64,000 bases of DNA from Alphaproteobacteria bacterium (GCA_024743215.1 JANSWZ010000003.1:186001-250000); one strand, 5' to 3'; shown: positions 27,541-37,943, numbered from the stretch's first letter. Notes: generated from the sequence alone by a model not told the origin. Translations and numbers: made by a program.

Positions 27541-28626
27541 ATGAAGGCCCCTCTATCACCTGGCAGTCGAATTGGCATTTTGGGCGGAGGGCAACTTGGC
27601 GCAATGCTGGCTGGCGCTGCCAGTGAAATGGGCTTTCAGCCACATATTTACGCGCCGGAGAACAACAGCCCGGCGTTTCAGCGCACCGGGCTTAGCACGT
27701 GCAAGCCATATGAGGATCTTGAGGCACTCGCCCGCTTTGCAGAATCTGTTGATGTGCTGAGCTATGAATTTGAAAACGTCCCGATTGAGCCGTTGCAGCA
27801 CATTGAAAAGCTGGTGCCAATTCGGCCCGGGATTTCTGCGCTGAAAACGGCGCAGGATCGCCTGATCGAAAAACGTTTTCTGCAAAATGTGGGCGTGCCT
27901 TTAGCGCAATTCCGCGCCGTGGAGTCTTCAGAAGACCTTGCCGCAGCTGTTCAAGAGCTTGGCTTGCCATGCGTGTTGAAAACCAGACGCTTTGGCTATG
28001 ATGGCAAGGGGCAGGTCATCCTTCGGAGCGCGTCGGACATTCCCACCGCGTTTGAGGCCCTGGGCGGCAAGCCCTGTGTGCTGGAAGCCTTTGTGCCGTT
28101 TTTTGCAGAAACTTCCGTGATTGCAGCCAGAGGCCTGGACGGTCAGGTCGCTTCTTATGAAATGGCCCTGAATCATCATCAGAACCACATTTTGAAAACA
28201 ACCACATTGCCATCCGGTCTGCCGCCCCAAATTCTGGTGGAAGCCACTTCCGCCGCAGAAGCGATTCTCAATCAGCTTGATTATGTGGGCGTGATGGGGA
28301 TTGAGTTTTTCGTATCGGGGACCTCAGACCAGCCGACGCTTCTGGTCAATGAGATTGCACCGAGGGTGCATAATTCAGGGCATTGGACGCAGGATGGTGC
28401 TGTTATCGACCAGTTCGAGCAACATGTCAGAGCCATTGCTGGCTGGCCGCTGGGGGATGGCACTCATCATAGCAATGTGGTGATGACCAATCTCATTGGC
28501 GAAGAAATGAACGCCTGGCACGGTTTTGCGGCTGATCCTGCCAGCCGGGTCCATCTCTACGGTAAAGGCGAGACCCGGCCGGGTCGGAAAATGGGACATG
28601 TAAACACGGTTTCTGCCAAGACATAA
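27541..28626 (+). CDS. purK: N5-carboxyaminoimidazole ribonucleotide synthase
   Basis: An ATP-grasp enzyme of 361 residues that carboxylates AIR with ATP and bicarbonate. GILGGGQLGAMLAGAA lies near the N-terminus, and CVLKTRRFGYDGKGQ and VNEIAPRVHNSGHWT are conserved purine-synthesis ATP-grasp blocks. It forms a two-gene unit with purE. A 9-bp stem-loop follows the stop. Confidence 0.95.
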   Translation: MKAPLSPGSRIGILGGGQLGAMLAGAASEMGFQPHIYAPENNSPAFQRTGLSTCKPYEDLEALARFAESVDVLSYEFENVPIEPLQHIEKLVPIRPGISALKTAQDRLIEKRFLQNVGVPLAQFRAVESSEDLAAAVQELGLPCVLKTRRFGYDGKGQVILRSASDIPTAFEALGGKPCVLEAFVPFFAETSVIAARGLDGQVASYEMALNHHQNHILKTTTLPSGLPPQILVEATSAAEAILNQLDYVGVMGIEFFVSGTSDQPTLLVNEIAPRVHNSGHWTQDGAVIDQFEQHVRAIAGWPLGDGTHHSNVVMTNLIGEEMNAWHGFAADPASRVHLYGKGETRPGRKMGHVNTVSAKT

Positions 28627-28633
28627 GACGCTT

Positions 28634-28663
28634 GCCGAAACTTGCGGTCCCGGCAGTTTCGGC
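28634..28663. terminator. stem-loop downstream of purK
   Basis: Perfect 9-bp arms GCCGAAACT/AGTTTCGGC around a 12-base loop, 8 bp after the purK stop. No T-run follows, so it may be a weak or factor-assisted terminator or an mRNA-stabilising hairpin. Confidence 0.4.
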
Positions 28664-28877
28664 CGCGAAAACCTGTGGTGGTACTGTGGACAATATGGGG
28701 TTGGTCTGCTATGGACCCGGTTCATTCTGAACAGTCTCGGAATTTGCCATTGGGTGCTCGGCCAAAAGACAGGTCGCAGCTTGGACCAAATGCGGGTTTA
28801 CGATGGACGTTCACCAGACTATAAGCGGCTCAAATTGATCCAGGGCCACACTGTAACAAGAAAGAGAGACGAGCTAC

Positions 28878-29102
28878 GTGCTAGTATCCGTTCGTGACAA
28901 TAATGTTGATCAGGCGCTCAAAGCGCTGAAGAAAAAGCTGCAGCGCGAAGGCGTGTTTCGTGAAATGAAGCTGCGCAGCCACTTTGAAAAACCTTCAGAG
29001 AAGCGTGCTCGCGAAAAAGCTGAGGCTGTTCGCCGGTCCCGCAAATTGGCTCGCAAGCGTGCACAACGCGAAGGCATCCTTCCCAAGAAGGCGCGCCGCT
29101 AA
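28878..29102 (+). CDS. rpsU: 30S ribosomal protein S21
   Basis: 74 residues, highly basic. [21 protein letters not shown] and the [20 protein letters not shown] tail (quoted as short segments) match alphaproteobacterial S21. The start is the GTG at 28878, which gives the expected MxVxVRDNN N-terminus. S21 sits at the decoding side of the 30S subunit and aids initiation. A terminator follows. Confidence 0.95.
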   Translation: MLVSVRDNNVDQALKALKKKLQREGVFREMKLRSHFEKPSEKRAREKAEAVRRSRKLARKRAQREGILPKKARR

Positions 29103-29153
29103 GTGCTATTCGCTTCCGTTTCATCGGATGGCGTTTTGAATTAAGAGTTTAAG

Positions 29154-29187
29154 AAGCGGTCGGCTGCTGTCCGATCCGCTTTTTTTG
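29154..29187 (+). terminator. rho-independent terminator after rpsU
   Basis: AGCGGTCGG pairs with CCGATCCGCT (one bulged A) around a short loop and is followed by seven Ts. It lies about 50 bp after the rpsU stop. Confidence 0.82.
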
Positions 29188-29270
29188 CGTTTTACCAAGC
29201 TTCCAAAGTGCTTTTTGATGCCCCATTTATTGAATATGAAGGGGAGGGACTTTGGGTATAAGAGGGTTGA

Positions 29271-30140
29271 GTGGCACCAATGACGTTTTCGCATTCTGTC
29301 TACAACATCTCTTCAGGCATTCGAATTTTTCGATTTACTGGTATTGTCTTGTTTGCCGGGCTTTTGGCTGCGTGCCAGGGCACAAACCTGCAAAATGCAT
29401 CCTTGAACGGCCAGAATACGCAGGCCGGTTCTGCCGCAAATCTTGACAGTTTAACGGCTGTTGTGGATCGCAGCCCGAATGATCCCAATGCCTACAATAT
29501 TCGTGGTGCAGCACTCGGTAAGGCTGGCCGATATGACGATGCCATTGCAGATTTCAACCGTGCCCTTCAGATCAATCCGCGTTTTGCCCAAGCCTATGCA
29601 AACCGGGGGCTTGTGTATCGCCTGAAAGGCGAAGATGCCAATGCGGTGGAGGACTACAACAGGGCTTTGCGGGTCAATCCACAATATGCCAATGCCTATG
29701 TTCGGCGCGGAAACGTCTATCGCCGCCAAAACCAGCTGGCTCTGGCGCTTGAAGACTATAATCGGGCGATCCAGATAGATAGGACCGACCCGGAAGCATT
29801 CCACAATCGCGGGCTCGTCTATCAGGCCCAAAAGCTGCATAATTTTGCGCTGGAAGACTTTACGACTGCCATTGGTCTGTCACCTCAAGCGGCACCGCCC
29901 TACAATGCACGCGGTGAAAGCTATCTTGTGACCGGGGATGCGCAATCGGCATTGGAAGACTTCAACGCTGCCGTCAGCCGTAACCGAGGCAGCGCGCAAG
30001 CCTGGTATAATCAGGGCGTGGCACTGCAAAGGCTGAACCGTAACAAGGAAGCTGCAGCGGCGTTTCAAAAGGCTTTGACGCTTAACCCTTCTCTGCCGAA
30101 TGCCCGTGAGGCTCTTAATCAGGCACGTCAGACCAGCTGA
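29271..30140 (+). CDS. TPR-repeat lipoprotein
   Basis: 289 residues. A signal sequence ends in the lipobox LLAAC (cysteine at residue 35), so the protein is probably lipid-anchored. About six tetratricopeptide repeats of 34 residues follow, with the usual AYxxRGxxYxxxGxxxxAxxDYNRAL pattern. NlpI-like envelope lipoproteins are the closest recognisable type; such repeats mediate protein contacts. A GTG at 29271 is preceded by AGAGGG; an ATG at 29280 is the alternative start. Confidence 0.85.
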   Translation: MAPMTFSHSVYNISSGIRIFRFTGIVLFAGLLAACQGTNLQNASLNGQNTQAGSAANLDSLTAVVDRSPNDPNAYNIRGAALGKAGRYDDAIADFNRALQINPRFAQAYANRGLVYRLKGEDANAVEDYNRALRVNPQYANAYVRRGNVYRRQNQLALALEDYNRAIQIDRTDPEAFHNRGLVYQAQKLHNFALEDFTTAIGLSPQAAPPYNARGESYLVTGDAQSALEDFNAAVSRNRGSAQAWYNQGVALQRLNRNKEAAAAFQKALTLNPSLPNAREALNQARQTS

Positions 30141-30152
30141 TTCTGCTGGCCG

Positions 30153-30638
30153 TCAGGAATTTGTCCTGTCCGCATTTTGGTCCCAGCGGGACAGAGCGTC
30201 TTCGTCGCTTTCCTTGGCGTCGACCCAGCTACCTTCACCACCTTCAGCCAGATACTCCTTTTTCCAGAAAGGGGCCCGGGACTTCAGAAAGTCCATGATG
30301 AAATTCGCACCGTCAAAAGCCGCATGACGATGTGCGCTGGTGACGGCCACCAGAACGATTGTCTCACCCACAGCAATTTTGCCGACCCGGTGAATCACAA
30401 GCGCCCCTTGTATGGGCCATTTGGCCAGAGCTTCATCCACAATTTTCTGAATCTGTGATTCGGCCATGCCGGGATAATGTTCAAGCTCCAGGGCGCTTAA
30501 CGTGTCATCGGCTCGGCAAATGCCAGAAAATGACACCAAAGCTCCAGCATTTGGGGACTTCTTTACCAGAAACTCTGTCTCAGCCTGGATATCAAACTGC
30601 TCCTGCTGAATGCTAATTTTTACAGGGTGGTCTGACAT
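30153..30638 (-). CDS. moaE: molybdopterin synthase catalytic subunit
   Basis: 161 residues. With the MoaD thiocarboxylate it inserts the dithiolene sulfurs into precursor Z. VSFSGICRADD, LELEHYPGMAESQI, HRVGKIAVGE, HRHAAFDGANFIMD and the catalytic lysine segment APFWKKE are all present. The gene lies 3 bp after moaD in the same direction. Confidence 0.94.
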   Translation of the reverse strand: MSDHPVKISIQQEQFDIQAETEFLVKKSPNAGALVSFSGICRADDTLSALELEHYPGMAESQIQKIVDEALAKWPIQGALVIHRVGKIAVGETIVLVAVTSAHRHAAFDGANFIMDFLKSRAPFWKKEYLAEGGEGSWVDAKESDEDALSRWDQNADRTNS

Positions 30639-30641
30639 GGT

Positions 30642-30896
30642 CTAACCGCCGGTCATGGGCGGGAAAATCGCAATTTCACGCGCTCCATTCAAAGGGGCAT
30701 CTGCGGTGACGTGAGTCTGATCAAGGGCAACGCGCAGAGACGCCGCATCTGTCAGGGCGTTTTCATATTGATCGCCCTGTTGTGACAGCCAGTTCAAAAA
30801 CTGTTCCACTGAAGTAATCTCGGCCGGAATGTCGCGTTCTTCGCTGGCCAGGCCAATACGTTCGCGAACCCATGAAAAATAGAGCAGCTTCGTCAT
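30642..30896 (-). CDS. moaD: molybdopterin synthase sulfur carrier subunit
   Basis: 84 residues of ubiquitin-like fold. The C-terminus ends PPMTGG, with the Gly-Gly that is adenylated and thiocarboxylated. LYFSWVRERIG at the N-terminus is typical. It lies between pgsA (15 bp) and moaE (3 bp). Confidence 0.93.
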   Translation of the reverse strand: MTKLLYFSWVRERIGLASEERDIPAEITSVEQFLNWLSQQGDQYENALTDAASLRVALDQTHVTADAPLNGAREIAIFPPMTGG

Positions 30897-30911
30897 AGCA
30901 AATCCGTGACT

Positions 30912-31520
30912 TTAGCGATCACTGTCGATCAGGTGGCGGAGACCCGCACGAAAATAATCGTAGCCAGTATAGAGGGTCAACAGTGCAGCGACCCATAACA
31001 GGCCTATTCCAATTTCGGTGTTAAATGGCAGGACCTTGTCGCCTGCAGGAGCAGCCAACAGAAAGCCAAGCGCCACCATTTGAAAAGTGGTTTTCCATTT
31101 CGCCAATTTAGTTACAGGAACGCTGACCTGCAATTCGGCCAGAAATTCGCGTAGCCCAGAAACTGAAATTTCCCGCATTAGAATAATAGCCGCAGCCCAG
31201 AGCGAAAAGCCCGATACGACCTGATTGGCGCACAGGATAATGAGACAGGCCGATATCAGCAATTTGTCTGCAATTGGATCCAGCATCCGACCCAGCGCGG
31301 ATTGCTGATGCCACGCGCGTGCCAGATAACCGTCGAAAAAGTCCGTAATGCTGGCAACAATGAATATGCCGAGGCAGAGCCAGCGACCGAAATCGCCTTC
31401 TACAAAGGCAGTACCGACAACGGCAGGTACGGCAAGAATACGCCCATATGTCAGAATATTGGGCAGGCTGAAAACGGTACTGCGTCCGTCTCTTTTAGGT
31501 GTGGCTGGTTCACTTGTCAT
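30912..31520 (-). CDS. pgsA: CDP-diacylglycerol-glycerol-3-phosphate 3-phosphatidyltransferase
   Basis: 202 residues, several membrane segments. It makes phosphatidylglycerol phosphate, the first committed step to phosphatidylglycerol. The CDP-alcohol phosphotransferase motif DG-x2-AR-x8-G-x3-D-x3-D is fully present (DGYLARAW...GRMLDPIAD). The start at 31520 is preferred over an in-frame ATG eight codons upstream. It is first in an operon with moaD and moaE. Confidence 0.93.
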   Translation of the reverse strand: MTSEPATPKRDGRSTVFSLPNILTYGRILAVPAVVGTAFVEGDFGRWLCLGIFIVASITDFFDGYLARAWHQQSALGRMLDPIADKLLISACLIILCANQVVSGFSLWAAAIILMREISVSGLREFLAELQVSVPVTKLAKWKTTFQMVALGFLLAAPAGDKVLPFNTEIGIGLLWVAALLTLYTGYDYFRAGLRHLIDSDR

Positions 31521-31727
31521 TTTTGCAATGCAACACGGGGCCATGTGTGCGTCAATGCCAAACCGATGAATTGTCGCGCTAAAGTGATGGGTGGTTAAGC
31601 GAGCGGATGATCGCTCTGCAAGTGTTCTCCATCAGCGGAGTTGATCTGGTCTTCACAAAAGATCATTTGAGTGTTTTGCTCGGGCGATATAGGGGTGCAA
31701 TCCCGATCTTAACAAGAATGACAATTC

Positions 31728-33107
31728 GTGACCCTGCCGTTTAAATCCTGGCGCATGCACTTTACGCAGACACTCAGTCTGTCTGTGCCTTTGGTCGGCA
31801 TTCAACTGGCGCAGGCGGCGATTGGGATTACCGACACATTGATGGTCGGGCGGCTTGGCGCGGCCGAGCTGGCGGCTCTGGCCTTGGCAACAGCCTTTTT
31901 CTTCACGTTCTTCATTGTCGGTCTGGGACTAACCCAGGCTGTATTGCCATTGGCCGCTGAGGCGCAGGGGGCTGAAGACCCGATCATGCTGCGCAGAACC
32001 ATTCGCATGGGGTTCTGGGTGGCTGGCGGGTACACGGTTTTGGCAATTGCGATTCTGTTCAATACGGAAGCTATTTTGCTGTTTGCGGGGCAAACGCCTG
32101 AAACGGTCCGTTTTGCCAGCGATTACATTGCCATTGCGAAATGGGCATTGTTGCCAATGCTCCTGTTCATGAATTTACGGGCGTTTTACACTGTGCTTGA
32201 TTGCGCAAACCTAATGTTTGCTATCAACATTCTGGGTGTTCTGGCCAACATCATGCTGAATTACATGTTCATATTCGGCAATTGGGGCGCTCCGGAATTA
32301 GGTGTCGACGGGGCCGCCGTTGCAACACTGGGTACTGCTATTTTGACACTGGCAGGCATGGTCGTGTTGTCGCTGTACGACAAACGAATGAAGGATTTTG
32401 ATATCTATGGGCGGTTCTGGCGCGTTGATACGGAAATCCTGCGCCGGATTATTCGTCTTGGTTTCCCGATTGGCATGACTTTGTTGGCTGAAGTTGGCTT
32501 GTTTACCGCCGCCACCATTTTGGTCGGGCGCATCGGGACGCTGGAGCTTGCAGCACATGGCATTGTCATGCAATTGGCGAGCCTGTCCTTCATGGTACCG
32601 CTTGGGTTGTCCAATGTCGCGACGACACGCGTGGCGCTGGCTTATGGGCGTCGCAACGTAGAAGATTTGCGGCGGGCCGCCTATGCAACAATCATTCTTG
32701 CGGTGGGATTTAGTGGTGCTGCAGCATTTGTATTTCTGGCTATCCCGACACCGCTGATTTCCATATTTCTAAACGCGGCCAGAGAAGATACGGCGGCCGT
32801 GGTTGCGCTTGCCATTCCTTATTTGTTTCTGGCCGCCTTGTTTCAGCTCGTTGATGGTACCCAGGCGGTGGCCGCTGGTGCCTTGCGCGGCATGCAGGAT
32901 ACACGCGTGCCTATGGTGATTGCCATCATCAGTTATTGGATTGTCGGGCTTGGCAGTGGATATGTGCTGGCATTTCCGCTTGGTCTTGGTGGGGAAGGCG
33001 TCTGGATGGGATTGGCGTTGGGGCTGGCTGTGGCCGCAATACTGCTGACGGCGCGCTTTGTAATGCGGGACCGGTTGCGCCTGGGGCTGGCTAGCTCCAA
33101 ACCCTAA
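31728..33107 (+). CDS. MATE-family efflux transporter
   Basis: 459 residues with about twelve membrane segments in two related halves ([23 protein letters not shown] in the first; [16 protein letters not shown] in the second). It belongs to the DinF/NorM-like MATE exporters, which extrude cationic drugs or metabolites using Na+ or H+ gradients. The start is the GTG at 31728. Its end overlaps the convergent uvrC by 4 bp. It lies between uvrC and pgsA, which in many Hyphomicrobiales are adjacent. Confidence 0.9.
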   Translation: MTLPFKSWRMHFTQTLSLSVPLVGIQLAQAAIGITDTLMVGRLGAAELAALALATAFFFTFFIVGLGLTQAVLPLAAEAQGAEDPIMLRRTIRMGFWVAGGYTVLAIAILFNTEAILLFAGQTPETVRFASDYIAIAKWALLPMLLFMNLRAFYTVLDCANLMFAINILGVLANIMLNYMFIFGNWGAPELGVDGAAVATLGTAILTLAGMVVLSLYDKRMKDFDIYGRFWRVDTEILRRIIRLGFPIGMTLLAEVGLFTAATILVGRIGTLELAAHGIVMQLASLSFMVPLGLSNVATTRVALAYGRRNVEDLRRAAYATIILAVGFSGAAAFVFLAIPTPLISIFLNAAREDTAAVVALAIPYLFLAALFQLVDGTQAVAAGALRGMQDTRVPMVIAIISYWIVGLGSGYVLAFPLGLGGEGVWMGLALGLAVAAILLTARFVMRDRLRLGLASSKP

Positions 33108-35074
33108 TCCTTGTCGTTTTTTCCCGTATCATGGAAAAAGTCGAAGATGATTTGCGCCATTTGGGCGGAAACGCCCGGCACTTTTTCCAGATCTGTTAGA
33201 CCTGCCTTGCTGGCGGCCTTGGCTGTTCCGAAATGGTGCAGGATGGCGCGTTTGCGCGTGGGGCCGATGCCGGGTATTTCGTCTAATGGGTTTTTGGAAA
33301 TGTCCCGCTTGCGCCGCGCGCGGTGAGAGCCGATGGCAAACCGGTGAGCTTCATCGCGCATGCGCTGGATGAAATAGAGCACGGGGTCACGCTCGGGCAG
33401 CATGAAGGGCGCGCGGCCGGGAACAATGAATTTTTCCCGGCCTGCATCCCGGTCCGGGCCTTTTGCGACCCCGGCAATCGGCATGTCAGTGACACCCAAC
33501 TCTTTCAGAACGCCCTTTACCGCGTTGATCTGGCCAATGCCGCCATCGATCAGCAATAGATCAGGCCATGTGCCGGCATCAATTGTGTCATCTTCAACTG
33601 CGTGCTTTGGGCCATCTGTCTCTTTCATGAGCCGAGAAAAGCGTCGGGTGAGCACTTCACGCATCATGCCGTAATCGTCGCCCGGCGTGATGTCTTTGGA
33701 TTTGATATTGAACTTGCGATACTGGTTTTTCAAAAAGCCATCGACGCCAGCTACAATCATGCCGCCTACGGCGTTGGTGCCCATGATGTGGCTGTTATCA
33801 TAGACCTCAATGCGCCGTGGCATATCCTTCAGACCGAATACCTCCTGCACACCACGCAACAGTGTTTGCTGCGAGCTGGTTTCGGCCTGTTTGCGTCCAA
33901 GCGCTTCGCGCGCATTTGTCATGGCATGAGCGATAAGATCCCGTTTTTCGCCGCGCAGTGGTTTGGACAGGTGCACCTTATGCCCCATACGTTCTGTGAG
34001 GGCTTCCGACAGCAATTCATGCTCTTCCCCAAGGTGGGAGACGAAAATGTGAGAGGGTGTTGGCTTGTCATCGTAAAACTGGGTCAGGAACGCTTCCAGT
34101 ACAAAGCCCGGATCAAGGGTTTCATCAGCTTTTGGGAAGTAGGCCCGGTTACCCCAATTCTGGCCCGTGCGAAAGAAGAAGACCTGAATGCAGGTCTGGC
34201 CATCCTGTTGATACAGCGCGAACACATCAGCTTCTTTAACCGTTTGTGGATTGATGCCCTGTTGCGATTGAATGTGTGAAAGCGCCGCCAACCGGTCGCG
34301 GTAAATGGCAGCGGTTTCAAAATCAAGATCACCGGAAGCGGCTTCCATTCTTCCTGCCAGTTCCTGCTGGACCTTCTGGCTTTTGCCCGAAAGGAACCCC
34401 TTGGCCTCGCTCACCAGTTCGGCATAGTCCGCCTTGGAAATTTCACCGGTACAGGGGCCCGAACAGCGTTTGATCTGAAATTGCAGGCAGGGCCGGGTGC
34501 GGTTTTCATAATAGGAATCGCTGCAATTGCGCAGCAAGAAAGCTTTTTGCAGCGCTGTGATGGTGCGGTTGACGGAGCCTGCGGAGGCGAAAGGGCCAAA
34601 GTAGCTGCCCTTACCTTTGCGTGCACCCCGATGCTTCAGAAGCTGAGGGGCATCATGATCTTCGGCAATGTGGATATAGGGGAAACTCTTATCATCGCGC
34701 AACAGAACATTGTATTTGGGCCGAAACCGCTTGATGAGATTGGCTTCCAGCAGGAGCGCTTCGGTTTCAGTGCGCGTGCTGACAAACTCCATGCTTGCGG
34801 TTTGGCTGATCATGCGGGCGATGCGGTTGGTCTGGCCCATCATGCGGGTATAATTGGTGACCCGCTTTTTGAGACTGCGCGCCTTGCCCACATAAAGCAC
34901 GTCGCCCTTGGCGCTATACATGCGATAGACGCCAGGGTTGTTCGGCAGTTTTTTGGCGAAGGCCAGAATGATCTGCGGGCCGGTTTTTACCTCTGGCTCG
35001 GTTTCACGCGCGTGCACGTCATCGGCCTTGCTCGGTACCTCTGTTACTGGGGGTTCAGTGGATTGCTCGCTCAT
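33104..35074 (-). CDS. uvrC: excinuclease ABC subunit C
   Basis: 656 residues. UvrC makes both incisions in nucleotide excision repair. An N-terminal GIY-YIG nuclease domain ([20 protein letters not shown], about 46-65), a Cys-containing region, a UVR segment, the RNase H-like second nuclease with [19 protein letters not shown], and a C-terminal helix-hairpin-helix pair ([28 protein letters not shown]) are all visible. The start overlaps the upstream SDR stop by 4 bp. Confidence 0.95.
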   Translation of the reverse strand: MSEQSTEPPVTEVPSKADDVHARETEPEVKTGPQIILAFAKKLPNNPGVYRMYSAKGDVLYVGKARSLKKRVTNYTRMMGQTNRIARMISQTASMEFVSTRTETEALLLEANLIKRFRPKYNVLLRDDKSFPYIHIAEDHDAPQLLKHRGARKGKGSYFGPFASAGSVNRTITALQKAFLLRNCSDSYYENRTRPCLQFQIKRCSGPCTGEISKADYAELVSEAKGFLSGKSQKVQQELAGRMEAASGDLDFETAAIYRDRLAALSHIQSQQGINPQTVKEADVFALYQQDGQTCIQVFFFRTGQNWGNRAYFPKADETLDPGFVLEAFLTQFYDDKPTPSHIFVSHLGEEHELLSEALTERMGHKVHLSKPLRGEKRDLIAHAMTNAREALGRKQAETSSQQTLLRGVQEVFGLKDMPRRIEVYDNSHIMGTNAVGGMIVAGVDGFLKNQYRKFNIKSKDITPGDDYGMMREVLTRRFSRLMKETDGPKHAVEDDTIDAGTWPDLLLIDGGIGQINAVKGVLKELGVTDMPIAGVAKGPDRDAGREKFIVPGRAPFMLPERDPVLYFIQRMRDEAHRFAIGSHRARRKRDISKNPLDEIPGIGPTRKRAILHHFGTAKAASKAGLTDLEKVPGVSAQMAQIIFDFFHDTGKNDKD

Positions 35075-35826
35075 TCAAAGCAGCCTACCACATCCGGTGT
35101 TTCCCATGCCAGATGCTGACCGCTATCCAGAGCAATCATCTGTCCTGTCATGGAGGGCGCGTTGCGAATGAAATCAATCGCGGCTGTGATTTCGGACAAT
35201 TGCGGTTGGACCTGCAAGATTGTTGCGTTGATCTGCGCCTGAAAATCCGCATCTGTCTGACGCGCGTTGGACAGCGTTGGGCCGGGCCCTATGCCATTGA
35301 CGCGGATATTGGGTGCAAGTGCCTGAGCCAGTGTTTGTGTTGCACTCCAAAGGGCTGCTTTTGACAATGTGTAGGACATGTAACGCGGGGTCAAAGCCCA
35401 AACACGTTGATCAATCATGTTGATGATCAAGCCTTTTCCCGCCTTTGGCATGCGGTCAGCCATTGCCTGAGCCAGAAAGACGGGGGCCTGAAGGTTGGGT
35501 TGCAAATGATGGTCCCAGCTTTCGGGTGTGATTGAACCAACTTCATCAGACACAAAGGTGGAGGCGTTGTTGACCAGCAACGTAACAGGGCCGAATTCTG
35601 CTGCAGCCTGAGCTTCCAGTTCGATGACCGAGCCTATGTCTGCCAGATCCGCCTGTATGGCCACCGCCTTGCCGCCGCGAGACTGAATGTCAGTGACAAC
35701 CTGCTGCGCATCCGCCTTGGAGGCGTTGTAATGCACGCTGACACAATAGCCCTGATCTGCCAGATGCAGGGCCAGCGCTTTGCCGATGCGCTTTGCAGCG
35801 CCGGTTACCAATGCATGTTCGCTCAT
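35071..35826 (-). CDS. short-chain dehydrogenase, pteridine-reductase-like
   Basis: 251 residues with the SDR cofactor motif in the [12 protein letters not shown] form, NNAS near 85-88, and the catalytic Y-x3-K in YTLSKAALW. The arginine/lysine-bearing TGxxKRIG variant is seen in FolM/PTR1-like dihydromonapterin or pteridine reductases, so a pterin substrate is possible but unproven. It is translationally coupled to uvrC by a 4-bp overlap, an order common in the group. Confidence 0.87.
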   Translation of the reverse strand: MSEHALVTGAAKRIGKALALHLADQGYCVSVHYNASKADAQQVVTDIQSRGGKAVAIQADLADIGSVIELEAQAAAEFGPVTLLVNNASTFVSDEVGSITPESWDHHLQPNLQAPVFLAQAMADRMPKAGKGLIINMIDQRVWALTPRYMSYTLSKAALWSATQTLAQALAPNIRVNGIGPGPTLSNARQTDADFQAQINATILQVQPQLSEITAAIDFIRNAPSMTGQMIALDSGQHLAWETPDVVGCFE

Positions 35827-35857
35827 ATCAACTCGCTATATTGCCGGTCCAAAAATA

Positions 35858-36814
35858 TCAGAAGCCATGGGGGTGCAATGCCGAGATCACATAGGCGACA
35901 TAGAGCAGAACCATGATTACCCCTACAGGACGGGTAATGGATTTGGACAGGAATATAAAGGGCAGCAGACACATGGATGTCAGTACCATGATCCACATAT
36001 CCGGTACAAAGACATCGCCTGGAACCTGAAGTGGAAACACTGCGGCTGTTGTGCCCATGATCGCGAGCAGATTGAATATGTTCGAGCCGATGACGTTGCC
36101 AATGGCAACTGCGCTTTGCCGATGGAAGGCGGCCATCATGGCGGCCACGAGTTCCGGCAGTGAGGTGCCGATAGCGACGACTGTCAGGCCAATAGCGGTT
36201 TCCGATACGCCCCAGCTTCGTGCAATTTCCGTAGCGCCAAAAATTGTCAAACTAGCGCCTATGGGCAGGCCGATAAGGCCAATCAGCAGAAACCCGGTCA
36301 GCATCCAGGCTGGTTTGGTGCCAATGTCACCAAATTCATCTTGCAGGGCATCCTGCGCTTGTTTGCGGTGCCGTCTTGCGCTTCGGTAGTTGTCATACAG
36401 AAAGACGCCCAGCAGCGACAGCATCACCAATGCGTCCAGCCGGCTCAACATTCCATCGCTTGCCAGCGCAACAAAGCCAAGCGTGATAGTCACCATGAAC
36501 AGCGCATTGCGCCGTGTACCTGGACCGCTGCACGCGGTGGCAAAAATCAATGACGGAGCGCCCAGAACCAACAGAATGTTGGCAATGTTGGAACCAACCA
36601 CATTGCCGATGGCAAGACCTGGTGCGCCAGATGCTGCGGCCTTCATGGAGATCACCAACTCTGGCGCTGAAGTGCCAAAGGCGACAATTGTTAGGCCGAT
36701 GATGAGTGCCGGAATGCCCAGACGCTCGGCCATGCCGACAGCGCCACGGACCAGCAAATCGCCAGCAAAAACCAAGATAATGAGACCGGCGAGAAGTGCC
36801 AGATAGGTAATCAT
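35858..36814 (-). CDS. calcium/sodium antiporter, CaCA family
   Basis: 318 residues, about ten membrane segments in two inverted halves. Each half has the alpha-repeat motif: AFGTSAPELVISM with GNVVGSNIANI, and AIGTSLPELVAAMM with GNVIGSNIFNLL. This is the YrbG-like bacterial branch, exchanging Ca2+ for Na+ or H+ across the inner membrane. The ATG at 36814 starts at the first transmembrane helix; the open frame continues to 37027 but the extra sequence is not membrane-like. No clear ribosome-binding site is seen. Confidence 0.9.
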   Translation of the reverse strand: MITYLALLAGLIILVFAGDLLVRGAVGMAERLGIPALIIGLTIVAFGTSAPELVISMKAAASGAPGLAIGNVVGSNIANILLVLGAPSLIFATACSGPGTRRNALFMVTITLGFVALASDGMLSRLDALVMLSLLGVFLYDNYRSARRHRKQAQDALQDEFGDIGTKPAWMLTGFLLIGLIGLPIGASLTIFGATEIARSWGVSETAIGLTVVAIGTSLPELVAAMMAAFHRQSAVAIGNVIGSNIFNLLAIMGTTAAVFPLQVPGDVFVPDMWIMVLTSMCLLPFIFLSKSITRPVGVIMVLLYVAYVISALHPHGF

Positions 36815-36908
36815 TGCGAGGGAAGGTCCTTGGTTTGCAGCAGACACATGAAGGTGACACACGCTTTGGGCGCAGGGGTGCCGTCCGCGAACACCCCCCA
36901 CAGGCATT

Positions 36909-36924
36909 GTCCCTATATAGGGAC
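36909..36924. promoter_or_regulatory. 16-bp perfect palindrome in the 360-bp divergent gap
   Basis: GTCCCTATATAGGGAC, about 95 bp before the antiporter start and 250 bp before the outer-membrane gene. Symmetry and location suggest an operator for one or both. Nothing else is supported in 36815-37174. Confidence 0.4.
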
Positions 36925-37174
36925 CGGATTCTGGAATTGAAGCGCTGATTATGAATTCAGGCATGGTCTGTAAACTGCTGTGCAAAAACGGCAAGACGGC
37001 CCGATTTCCGTCCTGAAATGAGCACAATTCATCACAGAATCAACCGAATTTGCCCAATGCGAAGCCTCATTTAGCAAGGATTATACCTTCAACCGCAATG
37101 ACAGCTTCCCAAAAGAGATAGTTTGAGCATTGCGGCACGCTTGAACCTGTAACGAGTAATCTGAGGATGAAAAA

Positions 37175-37849
37175 ATGTCCGTGAATTCTTGTCTGCCGAA
37201 CCAAAGGTCTGTTCTGAAGACAACAGGCGCCGCCGCTGTTGCGGTATTGGCCCTGACGATGGTGGCAAAGGCTGCAGACCTTCCAGTTGAGCCCGAAATC
37301 GAAGTGTATGAACCCCTCCCGGTTCAACCCACTTCTTATGATTGGTCAGGTGTCTATCTTGGTGCCATGCTTGGCTATACCTGGGCGGAATACAGCGTTG
37401 AAGGCCTGAATGACATTGACGATAATGGCTATGTGGCTGGTGCCTATACCGGCTTCAATTTCCAATCAGGAAGCCTGGTCTTTGGTGTAGAGGGCGATTT
37501 TGCCTCTGTCGGACTTGATGAGACATCCGGCGGAACAACTGTTGAAACCGATATGATTGGCAGCGTGCGTGGCCGTGTGGGTTACGCCTTCGACCGCGTA
37601 CTTGCCTACGGTACAGGCGGTGTCGCCTTTGCTAACGTCACAGCGGATGATGGTACTGTCAGCGATGATAATTGGCACAGCGGTTATACATTGGGTGCAG
37701 GCGTTGAAGCGGCCATGACTGACCATATTCTGGCTCGTGTTGAATATCTTTACAGTGATTTTGGTGACGAATCCTATGATCTGACAACAGATACTGATGT
37801 TGATCTGACATCTCATACGATACGGGCCGGACTTGGATACAAGTTCTAA
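37175..37849 (+). CDS. outer-membrane beta-barrel protein, Omp31-like
   Basis: 224 residues with a signal peptide cleaved about VAKA-ADL. The mature part has the WSGVYLGAMLGY opening, GSLVFGVEGDF, VRGRVGYAFDRVLAYGTGG and a C-terminal ending IRAGLGYKF, whose terminal Phe is the barrel-assembly signal. This is the small eight-stranded porin-like family of Hyphomicrobiales (Omp25/Omp31, RopB). TGAGGA lies seven bases before the ATG. It is followed by a terminator and then a paralogue at 38078. Confidence 0.9.
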   Translation: MSVNSCLPNQRSVLKTTGAAAVAVLALTMVAKAADLPVEPEIEVYEPLPVQPTSYDWSGVYLGAMLGYTWAEYSVEGLNDIDDNGYVAGAYTGFNFQSGSLVFGVEGDFASVGLDETSGGTTVETDMIGSVRGRVGYAFDRVLAYGTGGVAFANVTADDGTVSDDNWHSGYTLGAGVEAAMTDHILARVEYLYSDFGDESYDLTTDTDVDLTSHTIRAGLGYKF

Positions 37850-37869
37850 CCTCCCTCCCTACTGGTCTT

Positions 37870-37906
37870 CAAGTTATGCATTACTGACCTCCAAGTCATG
37901 CATTAC
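37870..37906 (+). repeat. 15-bp direct repeat after the first outer-membrane gene
   Basis: CAAGTTATGCATTAC (37870-37884) and CAAGTCATGCATTAC (37892-37906) differ at one base and are 22 bp apart start to start. They lie between the stop codon and the terminator, so within the 3' untranslated region. Confidence 0.6.
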
Positions 37907-37910
37907 GGCA

Positions 37911-37943
37911 AACCGGGGCAATTTCATATTGCCCCGGTTTTTT
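37911..37943 (+). terminator. rho-independent terminator of the first outer-membrane gene
   Basis: A perfect 12-bp stem AACCGGGGCAAT/ATTGCCCCGGTT around a five-base loop, followed by a T-run to 37943. Confidence 0.93.
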
